Of a stretch of DNA of 51,961 bases, positions 34,101 through 41,675 are shown one piece after another. Under the pieces are notes generated by a model. The model had not been told where the DNA came from. It made no database searches and saw nothing but the letters and a program-made list of their open reading frames with translations. The DNA comes from Bacteroidota bacterium (GTDB taxonomy: Bacteria; Bacteroidota; Rhodothermia; Rhodothermales; UBA10348), in contig JAJCYR010000058.1 of NCBI GenBank assembly GCA_029262775.1, positions 66,653 through 118,613 of the forward strand, written 5' to 3'. Both the position numbers and the translations under genes were made by a program. The number at the start of each line of letters is the position of its first letter. The first letter of the stretch is position 1.

Positions 34101-35100
34101 TCGGCTCTTCGACGGTGGAACCACCAATACCGATAAATACGCCCACATCCAGACGCGTACCGTCTACGCTATGATCGGTGTAGGTATTGTCATTCACACG
34201 CGCGCCGTTGTTCGGGAGTGCGTTCTGCGGATCCTGGCGAACGAATATGCCAATGGACTGCTCACGTCCGTCAACGAATTCGTCGAAATTATTGATGTTG
34301 AGTCCGCGGGCCAGATCGCGAAAATCGTTGTCATGGATCCAGGCACCACAGGCAAACTTATTGATGGAATCACACTTCGTGACGTCGCCTTCCAGCCCCT
34401 CCATGTGGACACCCACACCTGCGGACACGTCGGCACCGCCCAGATTGACGCCACCCAGATTGAAAATAAAATTGTTCCGAATCTCACCACCCGTCGTCGT
34501 TACAGAACCGGACGTGGTCTGCGTATCCACGAAAATACCGTAGGCATGGTTGAAACCCCATCCGGTAATTTTCTGTCCGACGTTGTGGATAAGGGTATGC
34601 TTGACCGTCCAACGCAGGGCGCCCGTACGCACCACAATGCCCGCGTATGTGTCTTCCGCGCCCAGGTCGTCGGCATCACCCACGATCTGCAGGCCGTCGA
34701 TGGTTACGTTGTTGGCCTGGATTTCAATGCCGAAATCGAAGCCATCGGTGTCCAGACAGGCCTCACCAGCCTCGCAGGTCACGGATCCCAGCCCCAGTGC
34801 CGGGTCAAAGGTCCTGCCACCGGTGAAAATGGGCGCGTCGGCACCCCAGTCGCTGCGGATGGTAATGAAGTCCTGGTCAATGACAAGGTTGCCCTCAGTG
34901 AGGGCTACACCGGCGTTAATAACGATCGTGTCCCCCTGGAGAGCAGCTGCCAGTGCAGCACCCAATGTGGCACATGGGGACGCAGCGGTACACGCCGGGT
35001 TGTCCGGGCCAATGCCGTCAACGACGCGGTCCGTCGCAGATGCCGTCGTAAGGCCAAAAACGGCCAACAGGAGAGTCAGGGCTGTAACTCTGTAATTCAT
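31102..35100 (-). CDS. Giant secreted beta-helix/BNR protein with T9SS domain (paralog 2)
   Basis: The 1,332-residue product shares the whole architecture of its downstream neighbour: signal peptide (1-22, TASATD), beta-helix region (about 55-350, RWTVKHTLIHNVG, GGEIRNNFIFNLGG, GAWIHDNDFRDL), beta-rich middle, DUF11-like domain (ISKTVNTFGDAHPGDVVEYT, about 760-885), BNR repeats (about 970-1220) and T9SS sorting domain (LNQNYPNPFGAQTTIQF, C-terminal MVLLK). Divergence is greatest in the N-terminal two-thirds. The two genes most likely arose by tandem duplication and may form or compete for one surface structure. It has its own promoter candidate and a strong terminator. Confidence 0.88.
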   Translation of the reverse strand: MNYRVTALTLLLAVFGLTTASATDRVVDGIGPDNPACTAASPCATLGAALAAALQGDTIVINAGVALTEGNLVIDQDFITIRSDWGADAPIFTGGRTFDPALGLGSVTCEAGEACLDTDGFDFGIEIQANNVTIDGLQIVGDADDLGAEDTYAGIVVRTGALRWTVKHTLIHNVGQKITGWGFNHAYGIFVDTQTTSGSVTTTGGEIRNNFIFNLGGVNLGGADVSAGVGVHMEGLEGDVTKCDSINKFACGAWIHDNDFRDLARGLNINNFDEFVDGREQSIGIFVRQDPQNALPNNGARVNDNTYTDHSVDGTRLDVGVFIGIGGSTVEEPNGSFIGTLPNPTIAYVFNATRGAVVDELALAPFYKSLNPNPQSLLGPDSDAYFSDNTVPFEFANDNSDETATIVLLTAGPAHTMEVFPGGETTSVRVSIDNDGDLNVREGARLLYDDAFFTSAPLVAGVAEVLLNGTPGDDLLTLDFVNGNPIPEGITGAGGCEVLEHPDSDDCGIQYDGAGGFDAVTLRGAAQVTNQAYYMGNGGNVLASDEGSGTIVFEYASLFPPIITAGTTRMVNFMNIEPVNDIVITNGTFAVVAQDDVDHEINVIDGPTVFGLNTFQINSGATPTFEKINFRNKKNVVVHGAEDAAFSTFGRDIFTVFTPDGNAPALIQSLTLNGGKAALNPTLDDYFVVRPSADFPITVDGQDETASDWFFLDCALVPGCDPAVVTPVVTPTALPPIAGFEDVTIDDIEATAPTHTEDLTISKTVNTFGDAHPGDVVEYTVTVTNSGAGSIDLTALPIWVTDVIDHRLSVQDQSIVVDEGTVEVTTNRALLWRLDTDTGFAVGETATLTYSAIVNTLITTDSIINWASILNPDASLVDNHDDTTVAIETVFGFPAKAAIQASVFAPTDAGPRYIVGLFGAALDPATLNIGAVMCRVPDQNKAVGWDGGLGNLWYSCGEGLPAKEGLFSPLVVTDLFRDQSGRIWLTTWGFNGLYFSDDDGKTWTAQTLDIGGGPGNAPDGIPDPVNQIYAISEDINGTLFMSANNGDMLRSFDGGNTWQKAKQLPLGSADTPWSLEADPTTPGKLYAGTFGDSLYVTTDFGETWQKPDGIGLGNGNIFDIEFDPLSGNLFVGTALGVYYTADEGDNWTGLNTAFPEPTVPPEVRHVAFDENGVFFVGTWGQGVWVSPNWQGTALSEFALKAGEIADIAFGNGGVYVLTSGAEMIRFDRVQFASSVDTEDPAAELPKAYSLNQNYPNPFGAQTTIQFSLPASQKVRLEIYDVLGRRVAILVDGPMAAGQHEVQFSAPALSNGMYLYRLSTPTGSETKSMVLLK
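32105..32196. repeat. 92-bp block identical to 27774-27865
   Basis: Partner of the identical block in paralog 1, spanning the codons for the GLYFSDDDGKTW repeat and the preceding strand. Confidence 0.9.
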
Positions 35101-35131
35101 GATAGTGTGACTGTATGGGCGGAATGTCGGA

Positions 35132-35165
35132 GTAATATACTGATCTACTGTCAGGAACGAGCAAA
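35132..35165 (-). promoter_or_regulatory. Promoter candidate for paralog 2
   Basis: On the minus strand TTTG (35162-35165), a 22-nt spacer and TATATTAC (35132-35139) approximate the Bacteroidota pattern, about 31 bp upstream of the ATG. The -7 box is imperfect. Confidence 0.4.
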
Positions 35166-35217
35166 ATTCCTGTATTTGCGATGCGCCCGATAAAAATAGT
35201 TCAGGACGGTCCCGGTC

Positions 35218-36330
35218 TCAGGTGACAACGAGCCTCGTGTGGGCCTCCTCACGACCACGCGGCGTCAACGAGAGGGCATCTCCGCTACGCTCCACCAGGC
35301 CCTGTTGCCGGGCCGTACGCACGGCGACGCCCGCAAACGCATGCTCCCAGCGGAGCTCCTCCTCCAAATGCCGTACGGAGCACTCTTCAGCCGCGTTAAC
35401 GAGGCCTTCGTGGTGCAGCAGATGGATGATCAGCATGGTACAGCCGAACTCTTCCCGCTGCGAGCGACGACGCAGAAACTGCGGCACAATCCCCTGGCCG
35501 GGCGCCGCCAGAAACGACACCACGAACAGTACCCCTGCCATACCCGCCATCGAACCCGCAATCGAGGCGTCGAGCGCGTGTGCGACCTGATAACCGCCAA
35601 GCGCCGACAGCACGCCGAATACAGCCGACAGGCCGATCATGACCTCCAGCCGCTCGGTCCAGAGCCAGGCCGCAGCGGGCGGCGCTACCATCAGCGCGAC
35701 GACCAGAATGGACCCCACGGCATCGAATGCGCCGACGGCCGTCACACTTACCACCCCCATCAGTCCGTACACCACGACTCCCGGCGCGAACCCGAGGGCG
35801 GCCGCGAGCGACGCATCGAACGTGACCACTTTCAATTCTTTGTAGAAAAGCGCCAGCAGCACCACGTTGAGCGCCAGAATGGCCCCCATGACGACGAGCG
35901 CCTGCGGGCCCAAGTCCATGCCCCCCAACGTGAAGCGGTTGAACGGCGCAAAGGCCAGCTCGCCGAGTAGCACGGCATCGATATCCAGGTGAATGTCACC
36001 CGCATAGCGCGCAATGAGCAGTACACCCACACTGAAAAGCGCCGGAAACACGATCCCGATGGCCGCATCCTCGCCAAGGAGGCCTGTTTTCCGGAGCAGT
36101 TCGACGAGCGCGACCGTCAGCAGCCCCGTTGCACCCGCACCCAGAATGAGCAGCGGCGAGCCCAGATCGCCCGCCAGGAAGAACGCCACCACAATGCCCG
36201 GAAGAATGGCGTGACTGATGGCATCGCTCATCATGGCCATGCGCTGCAGCACCAGGAAGACGCCCGGCAGCGCACACGCCACCGCGACGACCACGGCAAT
36301 GAGCTGTATTTCGGCCGAGGGTCCCAGCAT
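35218..36330 (-). CDS. Metal ABC transporter permease fused to winged-helix domain (second permease)
   Basis: The 370-residue protein joins an ABC-3 family permease (about 1-285, eight or nine helices, including MSDAISHAILPGIVVAFFL and GSILVVALMVAPPAAAWLW) to a cytoplasmic tail of about 80 residues. The tail reads as a winged helix: CTMLIIHLLHHEG, VRHLEEELRWEHAF, RTARQQGLVERSGDALSLTP. Such permeases import Mn, Zn or Fe with the adjacent ATPase and binding protein. A permease-DtxR fusion is known in Chlamydia (YtgCR), where the tail acts as a repressor. I chose ATG 36330 because it begins the first helix; the longer frame overlaps the preceding gene. Confidence 0.85.
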   Translation of the reverse strand: MLGPSAEIQLIAVVVAVACALPGVFLVLQRMAMMSDAISHAILPGIVVAFFLAGDLGSPLLILGAGATGLLTVALVELLRKTGLLGEDAAIGIVFPALFSVGVLLIARYAGDIHLDIDAVLLGELAFAPFNRFTLGGMDLGPQALVVMGAILALNVVLLALFYKELKVVTFDASLAAALGFAPGVVVYGLMGVVSVTAVGAFDAVGSILVVALMVAPPAAAWLWTERLEVMIGLSAVFGVLSALGGYQVAHALDASIAGSMAGMAGVLFVVSFLAAPGQGIVPQFLRRRSQREEFGCTMLIIHLLHHEGLVNAAEECSVRHLEEELRWEHAFAGVAVRTARQQGLVERSGDALSLTPRGREEAHTRLVVT

Positions 36331-36346
36331 CAGGTTGCCATTTTGT

Positions 36347-37474
36347 TCATAATGATCCGCCTCCGAACTGCCGCTCCATGACGCGCCGCGCCCGCTCAAC
36401 GCCCTCGTTGGTCAGCGCCCAGTGCTCGCGGTCCACCCTGCGGGCAAGCCCCAATACGCGTAGCAGCCGAAGGGTTTTCCGGGTCGATGCGCTCGTTTCC
36501 GACATCACGTCCAGGGCGCGCCGGCTGTGGGGGTGGCCGGTAGATTCGTGCTGGCTTGCCATGGCGTAGAGATCCACCAGCACGGCATCGACCCGGAGAG
36601 CGCGACCTTCACGCCACTCGCGCAGGCGGCGCCACACGAGCCCGCGCTCGGGCGCAAACAGCAGCGAGACCGCCACCACGCTGCTGACAAGCAGAACAAT
36701 CGCCGGTCCCGTGGGCACGTTGGCCGAGCGCGCGCTCAAGACGGCGCCGCCGATGCCCGAGAACGCGCCAAAAAGGCCAGCGAGCAGCACCATCGTAGCG
36801 AGCCGGTTGGTCCACTGCCGCGCCGCCGCACCCGGTGCCACGATCATGGCGCTCATGAGCACCACGCCCACCGTCTGCAGACCAATCACGATGGCGACGA
36901 CGAGGAGCCCCGTCAGCAGGTGGTTGAGCCGTGATACGGGAAATCCCAGCGTACCGGCGAACTCCGCGTCAAACGAAAGTAATTTGAACTCTTTCCAGAG
37001 CACGACGAGCACCAGCAGCACGAGCGCTCCCAAAAGGCCAATCGTCTGCACGTCGCGCGCCACAAGGGCCGCCGCCTGCCCGAACAGAAACGAGTCGAGG
37101 CCGGCCTGGTTGGCGGCCGGCATGCGCTGAATCCAGGTCAGCAGCACCAGACCAATCCCGAAAAATACAGACAGCATGATGCCGAGCGCCGAGTCGTAGG
37201 TCACCTTCGTGCGCTCCGTGACCGATTTGATGAGCGCAGCCCCGAGCCATCCGGCCAGCGCCGCACCCATGACGAGCACGAGCGGCGCTTTACTACCCGT
37301 AAACAGGAAAGCCAGGGCAATCCCCGGAAGCGCGGCGTGCGAAATGGCGTCGCCGAGGAGCGCCTGTCGACGCAGCACCGCAAACGCCCCGAGCGCACCC
37401 GAAACGAGGCCGAGCAGCCCGGCCCCGAGCGCAACCGTACGCAGCGTATAGTCGGTGAACAGTTCCTGGATCAT
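36347..37474 (-). CDS. Metal ABC transporter permease fused to winged-helix domain (first permease)
   Basis: The 375-residue protein has an ABC-3 permease core (about 1-280: TDYTLRTVALGAGLLGLVSG, LLGDAISHAALPGIALAFL, GVVLMSAMIVAPGAAARQW) and a tail of about 90 residues. The tail has a helix-turn-helix and wing: RRALDVMSETSASTRKTLRL, LGLARRVDREHWALTNEGVE. This resembles the DNA-binding part of DtxR/MntR proteins but lacks their dimerisation and SH3-like domains. It is paralogous to the next gene; together they probably form a heterodimeric channel. The ATPase gene ends 13 bp upstream. Confidence 0.87.
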   Translation of the reverse strand: MIQELFTDYTLRTVALGAGLLGLVSGALGAFAVLRRQALLGDAISHAALPGIALAFLFTGSKAPLVLVMGAALAGWLGAALIKSVTERTKVTYDSALGIMLSVFFGIGLVLLTWIQRMPAANQAGLDSFLFGQAAALVARDVQTIGLLGALVLLVLVVLWKEFKLLSFDAEFAGTLGFPVSRLNHLLTGLLVVAIVIGLQTVGVVLMSAMIVAPGAAARQWTNRLATMVLLAGLFGAFSGIGGAVLSARSANVPTGPAIVLLVSSVVAVSLLFAPERGLVWRRLREWREGRALRVDAVLVDLYAMASQHESTGHPHSRRALDVMSETSASTRKTLRLLRVLGLARRVDREHWALTNEGVERARRVMERQFGGGSL

Positions 37475-37487
37475 GCGCTGGGCTGCG

Positions 37488-38237
37488 TCATGCCTTCACC
37501 GCGGCGTGTACGAACGATACGCGTCCGCCGTAGGTGAGCCGCAGGTTTTCCTCGGTGAACACGTCTTCCACCCGCCCTGCCGCAATGCGGCGCACGTTGA
37601 GGAGCAGGGCGTGATCGAAGTATTCGGGCACCGTCTGCAGGTCATGGTGCACGACGAGCACCGTTTTACCCCGCTCCCGGAGCGCCTGGAGCAGCTCGAC
37701 GATGGCCTTCTCGGTCGTGGCATCGACTCCCTGGAACGGTTCGTCCATGAAATACACATCCGCATCCTGGACGAGCGCCCGGGCCAGAAAGACGCGCTGC
37801 TGCTGGCCCCCCGAGAGCTGCGCAATCTGGCGATCAGCGAACGACTCCATACCCACCTGGTCCAGCGCGCGCAGCGCGAGCTCCCGCTCGCGCCGCCCCG
37901 GCCGCCGGATCCAGCCGAGCCGACCGTAGAGCCCCATCATCACCACATCCAGCACACTGGTTGGGAAATCCCAGTCCACGCTCCCCCGCTGCGGCACGTA
38001 GGCCACGCGACTCCTCACCTCGCGGTAGGGCTCCCCATGAATACGGATCGATCCGGCGGCCGGGCGCACGAGCCCGAGGATGGCCTTCAGAAACGTGGTC
38101 TTCCCAGCCCCGTTGGGCCCCACGATCGCCATCAAAACGCCCGCCGGGACGCGCAGGTCAATGTCCCAGAGCACGGGTTTTTCCCGGTAGGCGACCGTCA
38201 GATCGCGCACATCAATGACATCCGGCTGCAGTGTCAT
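37488..38237 (-). CDS. Metal ABC transporter ATP-binding protein
   Basis: The 249-residue ATPase has Walker [11 protein letters not shown], a Q-loop in [14 protein letters not shown], signature [15 protein letters not shown], Walker B VYFMDEPF with catalytic Glu, and the H-loop LVVHHDL. The [10 protein letters not shown] stretch is typical of Mn/Zn/Fe importers of the TroB/MntB/ZnuC group. It powers uptake through the two permeases encoded downstream. It follows the binding-protein gene by 10 bp. Confidence 0.93.
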   Translation of the reverse strand: MTLQPDVIDVRDLTVAYREKPVLWDIDLRVPAGVLMAIVGPNGAGKTTFLKAILGLVRPAAGSIRIHGEPYREVRSRVAYVPQRGSVDWDFPTSVLDVVMMGLYGRLGWIRRPGRRERELALRALDQVGMESFADRQIAQLSGGQQQRVFLARALVQDADVYFMDEPFQGVDATTEKAIVELLQALRERGKTVLVVHHDLQTVPEYFDHALLLNVRRIAAGRVEDVFTEENLRLTYGGRVSFVHAAVKA

Positions 38238-38247
38238 AATTCTCGTG

Positions 38248-39234
38248 TCATGATTCGCCCCGGCCTGCCAGGCCGTTCACAATGGTTTCCATGTTTGCCC
38301 GGACCATGCCGACAAACGTGTCGGCGCCCGATCCCACCGGTCCGAGGGCATCGCCGTACAAGGTACCGCCGATTTCTACGTCGAACCCGCGGGCCCGTAC
38401 GGCCTCGCGCACGGCTTCAATGCCGCGCGGCGAAATCGAGCTTTCAATAAACATGGCGGGGATGCGGCGCTCGGCGACGAGCGCGGCCAGATCCTGCACA
38501 TCGGCCGTTCCGGCCTCGGTTGCGGTCGATATGCCCTGCAGGCCACGCACGTCAAACCCATAGGCACGCCCGAAGTAGCCGAACGCGTCGTGCGAGGTAA
38601 CCAGCACACGGCTCTCCTCCGGCACTTGGGCCAGATCCGCGCGGACCTCGACGTCGAGCGCCGCAAGTTCTTCAGCCAATGCGGATGCCCGACTCCGGTA
38701 GGCGTCGGCGTTCGGCGCGTCGACCTCCGCCAAACGGTCCCCCACGAAACGCGCCGCGCGTTGCCAGAGCGCCAGATCAAACCAGATGTGGGGGTCGTAG
38801 TTGCCAGTAAAGAGCTCGGACTGCAGGCGATCGTCCTCGGCAATGGCATCCGTGACGGCGAATACATGCTGGCCGCGCGTGTGCATCTGCTCGAAGATCT
38901 CGGCCATCTTGCCCTCAAGATGCAGGCCGTTATAGAACACCACATCGGCACCTGCCATCCGAGACACGTCGCCCTGGCTTGCCTGGTACAGGTGTGGATC
39001 CACCCCGGGGCCCATGAGCCCCTGGACGCGGACCAGATCACCTCCTACGACCCGTACCATGTCGGCAATCATGCTCGTCGTCGTAACGACGCCGAGCGGG
39101 GCATCCGACGTGACGGGGCCGCGCTCGCGCGGCCCCTCTTTCCCGCAGCCGACGGCGACGAGCCCGAGGAGCGCCACAACGGCCACCCTCAAAAACAGAA
39201 TATTCACGGTCAGGAGTACGCAGTTTGGTTTCAC
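38248..39234 (-). CDS. Metal-binding lipoprotein of ABC importer (TroA/ZnuA family)
   Basis: The 328-residue product has a lipoprotein signal (LLGLVAVGC). The cluster A-1 fold shows the usual metal ligands: His in GVDPHLYQ, His in [13 protein letters not shown], His in [15 protein letters not shown], Glu in [11 protein letters not shown] and Asp in LYGDALGP. There is no long His-rich loop, which favours Mn or Fe over Zn, but this is only suggestive. The start is GTG at 39234; a second GTG at 39207, closer to the hydrophobic core, is possible. It leads the four-gene operon, with the palindromic operator 33 bp upstream. Confidence 0.92.
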   Translation of the reverse strand: MKPNCVLLTVNILFLRVAVVALLGLVAVGCGKEGPRERGPVTSDAPLGVVTTTSMIADMVRVVGGDLVRVQGLMGPGVDPHLYQASQGDVSRMAGADVVFYNGLHLEGKMAEIFEQMHTRGQHVFAVTDAIAEDDRLQSELFTGNYDPHIWFDLALWQRAARFVGDRLAEVDAPNADAYRSRASALAEELAALDVEVRADLAQVPEESRVLVTSHDAFGYFGRAYGFDVRGLQGISTATEAGTADVQDLAALVAERRIPAMFIESSISPRGIEAVREAVRARGFDVEIGGTLYGDALGPVGSGADTFVGMVRANMETIVNGLAGRGES

Positions 39235-39266
39235 TACGACCCCCGAACGACGCGTATCCGAAAAAG

Positions 39267-39282
39267 TTTAGCCTTGCCTAAA
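39267..39282. promoter_or_regulatory. DtxR/MntR-like operator of the metal operon
   Basis: The 16-bp site TTTAGCCTTGCCTAAA has perfect outer half-sites TTTAG and CTAAA. It resembles the boxes of metal-dependent DtxR/MntR repressors (TTAG...CTAA core). It lies between the TolB-like gene and the binding-protein gene, where a promoter for the operon must be. Metal-replete repression is inferred. Confidence 0.6.
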
Positions 39283-39305
39283 GCCTGTTGACACTGCCCT
39301 GAGCT

Positions 39306-40484
39306 TCATTCCACCCAGTCCGCCACGAACACGTTGGTTTCGCGCGTTTCCACGCCGCTCACCGTGCGGTTCGAGGAGAAAGCCAGTCGCGTGCCGTCGT
39401 AGGAGAACATGGGGAACGAGTCGAACGTCCTGGAGAATGTGATCTGGCGCAGGTTCGACCCATCCGTGTCGATGGCAAAAATGTTGAAGACGCGCCCACC
39501 GGCGTCCTGCGAGTGGTGGTTCGATGCAAAGAGGATTTCCTCGCCCGACGGGTGGAAGTACGGCGCCCAGTTCGCCCCCGGCAGGTCGGTCACCTGGCGC
39601 ACATTGCTACCGTCGATGTCGGCCACGAAAATATTCATGGAGCTCGGCTCCACGAACCCGCGTGCGAGCAGGCTCCTGTAGGCATCGGCGTCCGCGCCGG
39701 TTGGCCGCGAGGTGCGCCATACGATCTGCTTCGAATCGGGCGAAAAGAACGCGCCGCCGTCATACCCGAGGCTGCTGGTAAGCTGCAAAAGATCACCGCT
39801 CGCCATCTCGTAGCGCCAGAGTTCCAGGTCGCCCGAGCGCGTGCTCGTAAAAATGATGTACCTGCCGTCGGGCGATACCGTGGCCTCGGCGTCGTATCCC
39901 GGCCCGCCAATAAGCAGCTCCGCGCCCGAGCCGTCGGCGTCCGCCATATATATATCGTAGGTATCGTAAATGGGCCACACATAGCGACCCTGGTCAAACA
40001 CCGCGGGGTCGGGGCAGGCCCGGTCGCCCTCGTGCGTGGAACCATAAATAATGCGCCCATCCGGTAGGAAGTAGCTGCACGTCGTCCTTCCTTCTCCGGT
40101 AGATACGAGCGTGTAGTCGGTGGGACTGCCGGTAAGACCGGCATCGGGGTCCATGACGTAGATCTGATCACAACCCTGGCCGTTGATCCGGTCCCAGTCG
40201 CTCTGAAAAATCAGCTGGTCGTCGTCCCGGCTCCAGTACGCTTCTGCGTTGTTGCCGCCAAAGGTGAGCTGCTTCACGTTGTGCAGGTGCACTTCTCCCT
40301 CCATGCGCAGGGAATCGAGGGAGGCGTCGTATGTGGCGTCGTTTGCTGCCGCGGCGCGTGCGTCATGCCCGGAGGCTACTCCTTCCCGTCCTTCCCGGGC
40401 CGGCGAATCGGTCCCGCACGCGGACAGGAGGATGACGGAAACGATGAAAAATGTGGATACGGCGAATCCGGAACGCATGGTCAT
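39306..40484 (-). CDS. TolB-like beta-propeller lipoprotein
   Basis: The 392-residue product has a lipoprotein signal (VSVILLSAC). At least six TolB/PD40-type blades follow: NAYW-type AYWSRDDDQLIFQSDWD, SPDGRYIIFTSTRSGDLELW, SPDSKQIVWRTSRPTG, HPSGEEILFASNHHSQ, and SYDGTRLAFSSNRTV. It is a periplasmic or surface binding protein without an evident enzyme site. It is not next to tolQRA or pal, so it should not be called TolB. Starts at 40484 (MTMRSG) and 40478 (MRSG) are equally likely. It diverges from the CnoX-like gene. Confidence 0.85.
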   Translation of the reverse strand: MTMRSGFAVSTFFIVSVILLSACGTDSPAREGREGVASGHDARAAAANDATYDASLDSLRMEGEVHLHNVKQLTFGGNNAEAYWSRDDDQLIFQSDWDRINGQGCDQIYVMDPDAGLTGSPTDYTLVSTGEGRTTCSYFLPDGRIIYGSTHEGDRACPDPAVFDQGRYVWPIYDTYDIYMADADGSGAELLIGGPGYDAEATVSPDGRYIIFTSTRSGDLELWRYEMASGDLLQLTSSLGYDGGAFFSPDSKQIVWRTSRPTGADADAYRSLLARGFVEPSSMNIFVADIDGSNVRQVTDLPGANWAPYFHPSGEEILFASNHHSQDAGGRVFNIFAIDTDGSNLRQITFSRTFDSFPMFSYDGTRLAFSSNRTVSGVETRETNVFVADWVE

Positions 40485-40551
40485 GAGTTTGCTGGGCTGC
40501 GTAGTAATGACGAGTAGTACTGACGAAAATCTCAGCAAATCTATTCATTCC

Positions 40552-41364
40552 ATGGCATACGAACTGAAAAACTTTCAAGAAGATGTACTGGAGCGTAGCC
40601 GAACCATCCCGGTGGTGGTGGACTTCTGGGCCCCGTGGTGCGGACCGTGCCGCGTGCTGGGCCCGGTGCTCGAAAAGCTGGCCGCGGAGCAGGTGGGCCG
40701 CTGGGAACTGGTCAAAATCAACTCGGACGAGCATCCGGACCTGTCGCAGCAGTTCGGAGTCCGCGGTATTCCAGCCGTCAAACTGATTGTGAATGGCCGC
40801 GCCGTCGACGAATTCACAGGTGCGCTGCCCGAACATGCCGTGCGCCAGTGGCTGGACAAGGCGCTCCCCACAGAGGAGAAAAAGGATATTGCGGCGGCCG
40901 AGGCGCTGATCGAGGAGGGGCGCACGGCCGAGGCCACGGCCAAGCTGGAGCAGGTGCTGCTCATCGAACCCACCAATGCACAGGCAGCGGGTCTCCTCGC
41001 CCCCCTCCTTGTACTTGACGACCCCGAACGGGCTATGGCACTCGCCACGACAGCCGCCACCGCCGAACCCCGCTTTGCCCAGGCGGCCGACGCCGTGCGC
41101 ACGCTCGCGACCGCCCTTCTCAGGGATGACTTTTCGAGTCTCGAAGGCGAAAAAGGAGTGGGTCCGTACCGCGGCGCCATCGAAGCCATTCGCGCGGGGC
41201 AGCCGGGCGCTGCCGTTGACCTGCTGATCGAGGTACTCCGGAAAAACCGGTACCTGGACGACGATGGCGCCCGCAGGCTCGGTGTGGCACTATTCCAGGT
41301 CCTGGGCCCGGAGCACGAGGTGACGCGCGCGAAGCGCCGCACATTCGACATGTGGCTTTATTAG
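40552..41364 (+). CDS. cnoX: CnoX/YbbN-type thioredoxin-TPR chaperone
   Basis: The 270-residue cytoplasmic protein has an N-terminal thioredoxin domain (1-108) with active site FWAPWCGPCRVLGP and cis-Pro in RGIPAVKL. Helical TPR-like repeats follow (about 110-270: AAAEALIEEGRTAEATAKL, AVDLLIEVLRKNRYLDDDG). The full CxxC is kept, unlike E. coli CnoX, so it can act both as thiol reductant and holdase. ATG 40552 starts the domain. Its TAG stop takes its last base from the inserted MITE-like element, so the original C-terminus may have been changed. Confidence 0.88.
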   Translation: MAYELKNFQEDVLERSRTIPVVVDFWAPWCGPCRVLGPVLEKLAAEQVGRWELVKINSDEHPDLSQQFGVRGIPAVKLIVNGRAVDEFTGALPEHAVRQWLDKALPTEEKKDIAAAEALIEEGRTAEATAKLEQVLLIEPTNAQAAGLLAPLLVLDDPERAMALATTAATAEPRFAQAADAVRTLATALLRDDFSSLEGEKGVGPYRGAIEAIRAGQPGAAVDLLIEVLRKNRYLDDDGARRLGVALFQVLGPEHEVTRAKRRTFDMWLY

Positions 41365-41630
41365 GGCCTGCTCACACTACCCCATCGCCTGCTGACGGTG
41401 GCCATTTTCGTGTTCACCAAGGCAGATAACTCGACGCGTAGCAGCCTGACTCGAGGAAAGGACAACGTTCATGGAGACGAAAATGACCCCGCCCCTGTGG
41501 GCAGCACCCGAAATGGCGTTTCTCGGTGTTATTCGTCGCTCGAATGGCGCTGCCATACTTCGCTCCTCACGCCTGGATAAACGCCATTTCTGTCAGCTTC
41601 AGCAGGCGATGGGGTAGTGTGAGCAGGCCC
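41364..41630. mobile_element. 267-bp MITE-like element with perfect 32-bp terminal inverted repeats
   Basis: The left end (41364-41395, beginning GGGCCTGCTCACACTACCCC) is the exact reverse complement of the right end (41599-41630). Inside is a second perfect pair, GAAATGGCGTTT (41509-41520) and AAACGCCATTTC (41579-41590), and CATTTTCGT/ACGAAAATG nearer the left. No transposase is present; the best small frame is 48 codons (41471-41617). No clear target-site duplication is visible (flanks ATTA and TTTG). It is probably a non-autonomous element moved by a transposase coded elsewhere. Confidence 0.85.
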
Positions 41631-41675
41631 TTTGGCAGTTGAAGAACCTTCGCGCACCCTTCTGCGGCGGCGATC

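Noticed and set aside
39306..40484. TolB of the Tol-Pal system
   Set aside because: It is a lipoprotein with PD40-type blades but no TolB N-terminal domain and no tol or pal genes nearby.
41398..41617. Transposase gene inside the inverted-repeat element
   Set aside because: Frames are at most about 60 codons and show no DDE or other transposase motif.
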